A DNA stretch of 52,781 nucleotides from positions 1 to 52,781 of the forward strand of contig NZ_BDCU01000020.1 in assembly GCF_001618425.1 (NCBI RefSeq), given 5' to 3'. The position numbers and the translations under genes were made by a program. Below, one piece after another: positions 45,843-52,781 of the stretch (positions are counted from its first letter, which is position 1; each line of letters starts with the position of its first letter). The notes under the pieces are model-generated. The model made no database searches, was not told the origin of the DNA, and worked only from the letters and a program-made list of their open reading frames with translations. This DNA is from Nocardia fusca NBRC 14340 (GTDB lineage: Bacteria; Actinomycetota; Actinomycetes; Mycobacteriales; Mycobacteriaceae).

Positions 45843-47441
45843 GTGAAGTCGGTCCCGGGGCCGGGGGAGCACGTGGTCGTGGTCGGTGCGGGGCTGTCCG
45901 GATTGTCGGCCGCGCTGTATCTGACCGGCGCCGGATGCGCGGTGACCCTGGTGGAACGTGCCGACCATGTCGGCGGCCGGGTCGGGCGGTACCGGTTCGC
46001 CGACTACGAGATCGATTCCGGGGCGACCGTGCTCACTCTCCCCGGACTCGTCGACGACGCACTGGCCGCGGTGGGTACAGACGCTTCGAGTGCGGTGCCG
46101 CCGCTACGGATCCGGCCGCTGACCCCGGCCTACCACGCCCGTTTCGCGGACGGGTCCGACCTGCGGGTCTTCTCCGATCCGGAGCGGATGAGCGCCGAGG
46201 TGGCGCGCGCCTGCGGACCGGAGGAAGCCGTCCGGTATCGCCGGTTACGGGAGTGGCTGGGTCGCGTGTTCCAGGCCGAATACGACGAGTTCCTGGCGAC
46301 GAACTTCGATTCCCCGCTGGATATGGTGCGGTACCCGGAGAAGCGGGCGGCCCTGCTCCGGCTGGTCCGGCTCGGCGGCTTCGGCCGGTTGGGCACCCGG
46401 GTCACCCGGACACTGCGCGATCCGCGACTGACCCGGCTGTTCACCTTCCAGGCGCTCTACGCCGGGATGGCACCCGAACAGGCGCTCGGCGTGTACGGCG
46501 CGATCCCCTATATGGACACCGCCCTCGGCGTCTACTTCCCCGACGGCGGAATGCGCGCGGTCGCCGAAACCCTGGCCGGCGCGTTCACCGCGGCCGGCGG
46601 CCGGCTCGAACTCGGCACCGAGGTCACCGGCCTCGACTATCACCGCGGCCGCGGCCCGGCCCGGGCCCGGCGGGTCCTGCTCGCCGACGGCCGGGCCCTG
46701 CCCTGCGACGCGGTGGTCCTCACCGCCGATCTCGGCGCGCTGGATCGTTTCGGCGTGCGCCCCCGCCGCGGGTTGCGGGCCTCGCCGTCGGCGGTCGTCG
46801 CGCACGGCACCGTACCCGCCGGCATTGCCGAGAACTGGCCGGTGCAGGCCCATCACACCATCGACTTCGGCGGCGCCTGGGCCCGGACCTTCGCGGAGAT
46901 CACGCCGCGTCGCGGCGGCCGGCTCATGGGCGATCCGTCACTGTTGCTCACCCGGCCCGCGCTGAGCGATCCCGGGCTGTACCTCACCCGCGGCACGACC
47001 CGGTACGAACCGTTCTCGCTGCTCGCCCCCTGCCCCAACCTGGATTCCGCGCCGCTGGACTGGTCGCGGCTGGGTCCCTCCTACCTGCGCGAACTGCTCG
47101 GGGTACTGGAGCGGCGCGGGTATCACGGGATCGCCGAACATTTCACCGTCGACCGGCTCGACACGCCCGCGACATGGCGCGATCAGGGCATGCTCGCCGG
47201 AACTCCGTTCTCGGCCGCGCATCTGTTCCGCCAGACCGGCCCCTTCCGTACCCGTAACCTCGCGCCCGGCAAGGAGAACGTGGTCCTCGCCGGATGCGGT
47301 ACGACGCCCGGCGTCGGTGTGCCGACCGCCCTGCTGTCGGGAAAACTCGCGGCACAGCGGGTTGTGGGCGAGAATCGCGGGGTCCGGACGCGCGCCCCTG
47401 CCACCGTCCGGCCGCCTTCCGTGACGGAAGCCGTAAACTGA
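45843..47441 (+). CDS. crtI: Phytoene desaturase
   Basis: 532-residue FAD enzyme that desaturates phytoene to lycopene. FAD-binding motif VVVVGAGLSGLSAALYLTGAG and LVERADHVGGRVGRY at the N-terminus, GATVLTLPG, an internal GVYFPDGGMRAVAETL, and near the C-terminus NVVLAGCGTTPGVGVPTALLSG in place of the usual ASTHPGGG. GTG 45843 is chosen because GGAGGGG ends 6 nt before; GTG 45828 is also possible. It follows crtE by 61 bp. The number of desaturation steps cannot be read from sequence. Confidence 0.9.
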   Translation: MKSVPGPGEHVVVVGAGLSGLSAALYLTGAGCAVTLVERADHVGGRVGRYRFADYEIDSGATVLTLPGLVDDALAAVGTDASSAVPPLRIRPLTPAYHARFADGSDLRVFSDPERMSAEVARACGPEEAVRYRRLREWLGRVFQAEYDEFLATNFDSPLDMVRYPEKRAALLRLVRLGGFGRLGTRVTRTLRDPRLTRLFTFQALYAGMAPEQALGVYGAIPYMDTALGVYFPDGGMRAVAETLAGAFTAAGGRLELGTEVTGLDYHRGRGPARARRVLLADGRALPCDAVVLTADLGALDRFGVRPRRGLRASPSAVVAHGTVPAGIAENWPVQAHHTIDFGGAWARTFAEITPRRGGRLMGDPSLLLTRPALSDPGLYLTRGTTRYEPFSLLAPCPNLDSAPLDWSRLGPSYLRELLGVLERRGYHGIAEHFTVDRLDTPATWRDQGMLAGTPFSAAHLFRQTGPFRTRNLAPGKENVVLAGCGTTPGVGVPTALLSGKLAAQRVVGENRGVRTRAPATVRPPSVTEAVN

Positions 47442-47500
47442 GCGCCGACCTATTCGCCCGCGGTTGCGACCGCCGACCATCCAGGGGGGAACGACACCAG

Positions 47501-49180
47501 ATGCCAGCCCCCCATATGCACACCACGACCAGCACCGTTCCCGTCGCCGACACCGATTCGGCCGCCTCCGGGCCGCCGCCCACGCGCACGACCGCGGGTA
47601 CCGCTCTCGCGCCCGGGTTCTGGAGCCGGGTACGTATCTGCGGCGATTTCCTGCGCAGCCCGGAAGGCCATGCGGCCCTGCTCGGATTCGCCGGTGCCCT
47701 GATGATCACCTTCGGCGGATTCGGCGCCGGCGGCGTCCGCAAACGGGATCCGCTGCTCGAGGCGGTTCACCTGTCCTGGTTGCGGTTCGGCCACGGCTAC
47801 GCGCTGTCGATGATCTGCGTCTGGGCGGGTGTGCTGATGATGGTGGCGGCCTGGGTCCGGCTGGGCCGGATCACGCTGGGCTTCGGCGGCCACTCCGGTG
47901 AGGTGCGACTCAACGAGCTGCGCGCCATCGTCGGTATCTGGATCGCGCCCCTCATGTTCGCGGTACCCATGTTCAGCCGCGACGCCTACTCCTATCTGGC
48001 CCAGGGCGCGCTGCTGCGCGACGGTTTCGACCCGTACCAGGTGGGCCCGGTCGCCAATCCGGGAATCCTGCTCGACAACGTGAGCACGGTCTGGACCACC
48101 ACCACCGCGCCCTACGGTCCGGCGTTCCTGCTGCTGGGCCGCGCGATCACCGCAGTCACCGGCGACAGCGTGGTCGGCGGCACGATCGCCCTGCGGTTCG
48201 TAATGCTGCCCGGCCTGGCCCTGATGATGTGGGCCGTGCCGTACCTGACCAAGCATCTGGGCGGGAGGCCGACCGTCGCGCTGTGGCTGGCGGTGCTCAA
48301 CCCGCTGGTGCTCATCCATCTCATCGGCGGCGTGCACAACGAGATGCTGATGGTCGGCCTGATGTGCGCCGGGATCGCACTGGTGCTGGAACGCCATCAC
48401 GTGGCCGGCATCGTGGTGGTGGCGATCGGGGTCGCGATCAAGGCGACCGCGGGCGTCGCCCTGCCCTTCCTGGTGTGGATCTGGATGCTGCACGAACGCG
48501 AGCGCCGCGCCGAGGACGGCCAGCGCGCCGCGCTGGCCACCAGCAGCCGCGAATTCCTGGCCCATCACTGGAAGATGTTCGCCAAGATCGCGGGTCTCGG
48601 TCTCGCGGTGTTCGCGGCGGTGTTCGTGGCGGCCTCGGCGATCGCCGGGGTCGGGATCGGCTGGCTCACCGCGTTGTCGGGGTCGCGCAAGATCATCAAT
48701 TGGTTGTCGCTGCCCACCGTCATGGCACACGCCGTCACCTGGGTCACCCCCTTCGGGTTGGATTCGACCCTCGAGGTGACCCGCATGCTGTGCATGCTGG
48801 CCCTGGGGGTGCTCCTGGTGTGGACCTGGTGGCGGTTCAAACTCAGCGAACGCGATGCCGTCCTGGGCATCCTGATCGCCTTCGTCGCCATCGTGATCCT
48901 GTCGCCGGCCGCGCTGCCCTGGTACTACTCGTGGCCGCTGGCGCTGGCCGCCGGTTTCGCATTGTCCACCACCACACTCATGACCCTGGTCGGGGTCTGT
49001 ACCTGGCTGATGCTGGTGTTCCAGCCCGACGGATCGATCGGCCTGTACAACTTCTGGCATGTCGCGGCCGCGACCTTCGCCTCCGTGGTCGCTGCGCTCT
49101 CACTGCGCACCGTCGACCCGCTGCGATTGCGCGGTACGCCCCGGGCGGTTCCCGCGCCCGCTGTTTCCGGCGGTCTGTGA
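47501..49180 (+). CDS. mptA: Alpha-(1->6)-mannopyranosyltransferase A (MptA)
   Basis: 559-residue GT-C enzyme with about 12 membrane helices, which elongates the mannan backbone of lipomannan from decaprenyl-phosphomannose. The GT-C loop motif is MFSRDAYSYLAQGALL, followed by GFDPYQVGPVANPG and VSTVWTTTTAPYGPAFLLLGR; VLNPLVLIHLIGGVHNEMLMVGLM and LSPAALPWYYSWPLALA are typical of the family. Same neighbourhood as Rv2174. ATG 47501 with CAGGGGGGAA upstream. Here it separates crtI from crtB, and its stop overlaps the crtB start (GTGA). Confidence 0.92.
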   Translation: MPAPHMHTTTSTVPVADTDSAASGPPPTRTTAGTALAPGFWSRVRICGDFLRSPEGHAALLGFAGALMITFGGFGAGGVRKRDPLLEAVHLSWLRFGHGYALSMICVWAGVLMMVAAWVRLGRITLGFGGHSGEVRLNELRAIVGIWIAPLMFAVPMFSRDAYSYLAQGALLRDGFDPYQVGPVANPGILLDNVSTVWTTTTAPYGPAFLLLGRAITAVTGDSVVGGTIALRFVMLPGLALMMWAVPYLTKHLGGRPTVALWLAVLNPLVLIHLIGGVHNEMLMVGLMCAGIALVLERHHVAGIVVVAIGVAIKATAGVALPFLVWIWMLHERERRAEDGQRAALATSSREFLAHHWKMFAKIAGLGLAVFAAVFVAASAIAGVGIGWLTALSGSRKIINWLSLPTVMAHAVTWVTPFGLDSTLEVTRMLCMLALGVLLVWTWWRFKLSERDAVLGILIAFVAIVILSPAALPWYYSWPLALAAGFALSTTTLMTLVGVCTWLMLVFQPDGSIGLYNFWHVAAATFASVVAALSLRTVDPLRLRGTPRAVPAPAVSGGL

Positions 49181-50157
49181 ACGCCCGCAGTGGGGTGCGG
49201 CCCGGCGCGTCGGCGCCGCCGACCGACGCCGCCGCGCTGCGGGACGCCTACCGGCACTGCCGCCGAGTGGCCGCGGCACACGGACGCTCCTACTATCTGG
49301 CGACCAGGCTGCTGTCGGCCGACCGGCGCCCGGCTGTCCACGCGCTGTACGGTTTCGCGCGCACCGTCGACGATATCGTCGACGATCCGCACGTCGGCGC
49401 GCCAGGGCGGGCCGTGACCGCACTCGACGCGGTCGAGCGTCGTCTCCGCGCCGCCTGGTCCCAGCCCATCGGCATGCCGGTGGCGCCGCCCACCGATCCG
49501 GCACTACCCGCGGCCTTCGATCGAGTCGTCCCCGCGCTCACCGACACCGTCGGCCGGTTCGCCATCGATCCACGTCACTTCTGGACCTTCCTGGATTCCA
49601 TGCGTATGGACATCCCCGGCTCCCCGCTGTTCCGCAACCGCTACCCCACCATGGCGGCACTGCACGAGTACATGCGTGGCTCGGCCGCCGCCATCGGCCT
49701 GCAACTGCTGCCCGTCCTGGGCACCGTCTGCCCGGCGGCCGAAGCCGAACCCGCGGCCGGTGCGCTGGGCGATGCCTTCCAGCTCACCAATTTCCTCCGC
49801 GATATCGGCGAGGACCTCGACCGGGACCGGATCTATCTCCCGGCCGCCGAGCTCGCCGCCTTCGGAGTGGACGAGGCACTGCTGATCGACGGCCGGCGCA
49901 CCGGTCGTACCGATCGCCGCCTGCGCCGGGCGCTGGCACATCTGATCGCCGTCAACCGCGATCTGTACCGCTGCGCCCGGCCGGGTATCGAGTTGCTGAG
50001 CCCCCGGGTGCGGCCCGGTATCCGGACCGCCGCGGCACTCTACGCGGCCATTCTCGACCGCATCGAGGACAGCGGCTACGCCGTCTTCGCGCAGCGCGCC
50101 GTCGTACCGCAGCGCCGGAGAGTGCGGCTCGCCGCGTACGCGGCCCTCAGTACCTGA
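49177..50157 (+). CDS. crtB: Phytoene synthase
   Basis: 326-residue squalene/phytoene synthase family enzyme that joins two GGPP into phytoene. Asp-rich motif 1 is ALYGFARTVDDIVDDPHVG, motif 2 is LGDAFQLTNFLRDIGEDLDRDRIYLP; SYYLATRLLSADRRPAVHALY and YMRGSAAAIGLQLLPVLG are also family patterns. GTG 49177 overlaps the mptA stop (GTGA), so it is likely translated from the mptA message. It ends 15 bp from the convergent Rv2175c-like gene. Confidence 0.94.
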   Translation: MNARSGVRPGASAPPTDAAALRDAYRHCRRVAAAHGRSYYLATRLLSADRRPAVHALYGFARTVDDIVDDPHVGAPGRAVTALDAVERRLRAAWSQPIGMPVAPPTDPALPAAFDRVVPALTDTVGRFAIDPRHFWTFLDSMRMDIPGSPLFRNRYPTMAALHEYMRGSAAAIGLQLLPVLGTVCPAAEAEPAAGALGDAFQLTNFLRDIGEDLDRDRIYLPAAELAAFGVDEALLIDGRRTGRTDRRLRRALAHLIAVNRDLYRCARPGIELLSPRVRPGIRTAAALYAAILDRIEDSGYAVFAQRAVVPQRRRVRLAAYAALST

Positions 50158-50172
50158 GGGCCGGGTAAACGG

Positions 50173-50541
50173 TCAGAAGGGTTCGGCGGCAGCGCGGCGC
50201 AGCACCTCACGCGCCAGCGGCCCGTGCAGCGCCTCCACCGGTTTACCCGGGAGCGTGTCGTCCTCGGTGAAGATCCACTCCAGAATCTCCTCATCGGTGT
50301 ACTTCGCGTCACGCATCACCGTGATCAGACCGGGCAGGAATCTCAGGATCGCGCCCGTATCGTCGAAGAAGATCTCGGGGACACCGACCACGCCGTCACG
50401 CCGGACGGCCAGCAACTGGTTGTCGCGCAGCATCTGATGCACCCTGGTCACCACGACGCCCAGTTTCTTCGCGACTTCGGGCAGCGCGAGCAGGGGTACC
50501 GAGGCGGGCAGGACATCGGTACTACAGGGAAAGGCACTCAC
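50173..50541 (-). CDS. HTH DNA-binding regulator, Rv2175c-like (PknL substrate)
   Basis: 122 residues. A winged helix-turn-helix lies around LALPEVAKKLGVVVTRVHQMLRDNQLLAVRRDG, followed by a helical C-terminal domain GLITVMRDAKYTDEEILEWIF and PVEALHGPLAREVLRRA. It matches Rv2175c, a nucleoid-type DNA-binding protein phosphorylated by PknL near its N-terminus; pknL is the divergent neighbour here as well. GTG 50541 gives a short N-terminus and may be leaderless; GTG 50583 adds 14 residues. A Thr at the N-terminus (STDVLP) is a possible phosphosite. Confidence 0.9.
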   Translation of the reverse strand: MSAFPCSTDVLPASVPLLALPEVAKKLGVVVTRVHQMLRDNQLLAVRRDGVVGVPEIFFDDTGAILRFLPGLITVMRDAKYTDEEILEWIFTEDDTLPGKPVEALHGPLAREVLRRAAAEPF

Positions 50542-50668
50542 GGAAGACAACGGTAGACGCTGCCCGCCTCCCTGCCGTGACACACCCGCGACGGCACGGC
50601 CGATACCATCGACAGCAGCCGCGCGGGGCGGCCACCGTGTGGGACACGGTTCGAAGGTGGAGAGGTTC

Positions 50669-52600
50669 GTGACAGCCGGAGGAGAATTGATCGGCGCCGT
50701 ACTGGATCGGCGCTACCGGATCGACGCGCCGATCGCCCGCGGTGGGATGTCGATGGTGTTCCGCGGAGTCGACACCCGGCTGGGCCGCCAGGTCGCCATC
50801 AAGGTGATGGATCCCAAGTTCTCCGGCGATCCCCAGTTCCTGAGTCGCTTCGAATTCGAGGCCCGGGCCGTCGCCGGCCTCAAACACCCCTCCCTGGTCG
50901 AGGTCTACGACCAGGGCATGGACGGCGAGTACCCGTTTCTGGTCATGGAGCTGGTCCAGGGCGGCACCCTGCGCGAACTGCTGCGCGAGCGCGGCCCGAT
51001 GCCGCCGCACGCGGTCCGCGCCGTCGCCGAGCCGGTACTGGCCGCGATCGGCGTCGCGCACGCCGCCGGCCTGGTACATCGCGATGTGAAACCGGAGAAC
51101 GTACTCATCTCCGATTCCGGCGATGTCAAGATCGCCGATTTCGGCCTGGTGCGCGCGGTGGCCGCGGCCAACACCACCTCGGCCAGCGTCATCCTGGGCA
51201 CAGCGGCCTATCTCTCGCCGGAACAGGTCACCTCTGGCAGCGCCGACGCCCGCAGCGATGTGTACGCGTTCGGCATCCTGATCTTCGAACTGCTCACCGG
51301 CCGGGTGCCCTTCACCGGCGACAATTCCCTGTCGGTGGCCTACCAGCGGGTGGAGAACGACGTACCGAGCCCCAGCGAGTTCATCGCCGGGGTCCCGCCC
51401 GAATTCGACCGGCTGGTCGCCCGGGCGACCGCCCGGGAACCCGGGCACCGATTCGCCGACGCGGGGGAGATGGTCGCCGAACTGCGGGCCATCGCCGCCC
51501 GCCTTGAGTTGCCCGCCTACCGGGTTCCCGCCCCCCAGGACTCGGCCGAACACACCAGTGCCCGCCATCCGGTCACCCCGCCCGCACCCGAGCCGGCCGC
51601 GGTCGCCGGGCCCCAGGCCACTCGGATGGTGACCACGGCCCGCCCCCGGACCGAACCACCCCCGCCCACCTATATTCCCCCGCAGCAGCCCACCCAGTAC
51701 AGCGCCTATCAGGAGAGCCGGGCCAACCATCGGCGCAACGGCATGATCTGGGCCGCCGTGGTGGTCGTGCTGACCCTGCTGGTCGGCATCGGCGGCTGGT
51801 GGCTCGGCATGGGCCGCTACGCCACCGTCCCGTCCGTCGCCGGTATGACAGTGCAGAACGCCACCAGCGAACTGCAGGACGCCGGATTCGAGACCGGCAC
51901 CCGGGACAAGGCCTCCGATACCGTCCCCGTCGGCGGCGTCGTGGGCACCGATCCGGGTCCGGGCGCCCGCGAGACCAAGGGCTCCACGGTCGACATCCTG
52001 ATTTCCAGTGGCAAACCACAGGTCCCCGCGGTGTCCCCCGGCGCCGACTGGGACGAAGTCCAGCAGCTGATCCGCGACCAGGGCCTACAGCCGGTCGACG
52101 GCGGCGAGGTCGCCAGCACCGCGCCCGAGGGAACCCTGGCCCGTATCGATCCCGGGCCCGGCACCGTCCTGCCCGCCGGCGCCCATGTGCAGGTCTGGAA
52201 GAGCAACGGATCGAAACCCGTTCAACTACCCGACCTGCGCGCCGACACCCCCGACCAGGCCCGGCAGAAACTCACCGACCTCGGACTGACGGTCGGCGGC
52301 GAACGCCCCGTCTACGACAAACTCGTCGAAGCCGGCCGGGTCATCGGCACCGACCCCGCGGTCGGCACCACCGTCGATGCCGGCTCCTCGGTCACCCTGC
52401 TGATCTGCGAAGCCGTCACCATGCCCTCGGTCACAGGCAGAAAGGTCTCCGAAGCCCGCCATACGCTGGAATCCCTGGGACTGACGGTCCAGGTACGACA
52501 GCTGGCCCCACTGGATTCCTCGGCCGTGGTTACCCAGAACCCCCCGGCCAACGCCAACGTAGAGCCCGGCGCAACAGTCACCATCGTGGCCTTCCCCTGA
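50669..52600 (+). CDS. pknL: Ser/Thr protein kinase PknL with four PASTA domains
   Basis: 643-residue membrane kinase. The kinase domain (about 12-280) has the Gly loop IARGGMSMVFRG, the ATP lysine in AIKVMD (near 45), HRDVKPEN (near 136), DFGLVRA (near 156) and GTAAYLSPEQV. A Pro/Thr-rich juxtamembrane stretch and one helix (about 357-379) follow, then four PASTA repeats starting near residues 386, 451, 519 and 584. M. tuberculosis PknL lacks PASTA repeats, so this version is able to sense wall fragments. GTG 50669 follows GGAGAGG closely; GTG 50657 and 50639 are alternatives. Likely phosphorylates the divergent Rv2175c-like protein. Confidence 0.92.
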   Translation: MTAGGELIGAVLDRRYRIDAPIARGGMSMVFRGVDTRLGRQVAIKVMDPKFSGDPQFLSRFEFEARAVAGLKHPSLVEVYDQGMDGEYPFLVMELVQGGTLRELLRERGPMPPHAVRAVAEPVLAAIGVAHAAGLVHRDVKPENVLISDSGDVKIADFGLVRAVAAANTTSASVILGTAAYLSPEQVTSGSADARSDVYAFGILIFELLTGRVPFTGDNSLSVAYQRVENDVPSPSEFIAGVPPEFDRLVARATAREPGHRFADAGEMVAELRAIAARLELPAYRVPAPQDSAEHTSARHPVTPPAPEPAAVAGPQATRMVTTARPRTEPPPPTYIPPQQPTQYSAYQESRANHRRNGMIWAAVVVVLTLLVGIGGWWLGMGRYATVPSVAGMTVQNATSELQDAGFETGTRDKASDTVPVGGVVGTDPGPGARETKGSTVDILISSGKPQVPAVSPGADWDEVQQLIRDQGLQPVDGGEVASTAPEGTLARIDPGPGTVLPAGAHVQVWKSNGSKPVQLPDLRADTPDQARQKLTDLGLTVGGERPVYDKLVEAGRVIGTDPAVGTTVDAGSSVTLLICEAVTMPSVTGRKVSEARHTLESLGLTVQVRQLAPLDSSAVVTQNPPANANVEPGATVTIVAFP

Positions 52601-52615
52601 CCGATCCCCTCGGTA

Positions 52616-52650
52616 GGACCACTGCCGGACCAGCGACCCGACAGTGGTCC
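52616..52650 (+). terminator. Hairpin downstream of pknL
   Basis: GGACCACTG (52616-52624) pairs with CAGTGGTCC (52642-52650), a 9-bp perfect stem with a 17-nt loop, 15 nt after the pknL stop. No T-run. Confidence 0.5.
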
Positions 52651-52781
52651 ACCGCGCATGCGAGCCCCCATATGAACCTGAACGTCGAACGTCGCCGTAA
52701 CCCCATGCGTCGAGTTTTACGAGACACCTCAAAGGGTTGAGGCCCGTCTCGCCGTTTCGGCCTCGAAGTGCAGGCGGCGAA
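52651..52781. other. Right-edge region without a supported gene
   Basis: The remaining 131 bp hold a 22-codon ATG frame (52672-52740) without ribosome site, and a weak inverted repeat GAGGCC (52739-52744) and GGCCTC (52759-52764). Nothing here is convincing. In mycobacteria the next genes are on the opposite strand, so this may be the start of a convergent terminator region. Confidence 0.3.

Noticed and set aside
52672..52740. 22-codon ATG frame at the right edge
   Set aside because: No ribosome site, no homology I can recognise, and length within chance.
1..52781. tRNA, rRNA, CRISPR arrays, insertion sequences, prophage or attachment sites
   Set aside because: No cloverleaf, spacer-repeat array, transposase motif or integrase was seen by reading; composition is uniform except for short A/T-richer promoters. 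A profile scan was not possible.

Overview
The window is about 53 kb of high-GC actinobacterial chromosome. Gene content and order point to Nocardia or a close relative in the Nocardiaceae. The evidence is an Emb arabinosyltransferase, Wag31 and SepF, a translational T-box before ileS, a division/cell-wall (dcw) cluster collinear with Mycobacterium tuberculosis Rv2145c-Rv2166c, and the Rv2169c-Rv2176 neighbourhood carrying carotenoid genes. There are no rRNA, tRNA, CRISPR, phage or insertion-sequence features. All comparisons with named Mycobacterium or Rhodococcus proteins are from memory of those families, not from a search.

Left part (1-14.6 kb), nearly all on the minus strand: a CtpE-type P-type ATPase, an Emb arabinosyltransferase, a small lipoprotein with an MTB12-like domain, the Y-family polymerase DinX, galU (plus strand), a secreted NlpC/P60 hydrolase with a perfect Crp-type palindrome and an ECF-like promoter upstream, an unassigned membrane protein, and ileS behind a T-box with an AUC specifier.

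Centre (14.6-37.2 kb), minus strand, transcribed right to left: mraZ, rsmH, a short bridging ORF, ftsL-like, pbpB, murE, murF, mraY, murD, ftsW, murG, murC, ftsQ, ftsZ, pgeF, yggS, sepF, yggT, wag31 and a small membrane protein. From murE to murC every junction but one is a 4-base ATGA/GTGA stop-start overlap. Three 10-bp MraZ boxes precede mraZ, which starts at TTG. This unit makes the lipid-linked peptidoglycan precursor and builds the divisome and the polar growth scaffold.

Right part (37.3-52.8 kb): a HEPN-domain protein, a GNAT acetyltransferase, lppM, metF, idsA2/crtE, mptA, the Rv2175c-like regulator and pknL. This is the mycobacterial order, but crtO, cruF, a GT2 glycosyltransferase, crtI and crtB are interleaved, partly by 4-base overlaps. 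Together they predict a ketolated, hydroxylated and glycosylated C40 carotenoid. No lycopene cyclase lies in the window.

The least expected observations are: (i) a 54-codon ORF made of two in-frame 81-bp palindromic repeats, inserted between a strong Shine-Dalgarno sequence and sepF and ending in ATGA on the sepF start; (ii) a 78-codon ORF that bridges rsmH and ftsL with ATGA overlaps at both ends and its own AGGAGG; (iii) an out-of-frame upstream ORF before rsmH whose N-terminus resembles the N-terminus of mycobacterial RsmH; (iv) mutually exclusive hairpins before the DUF3040 gene.
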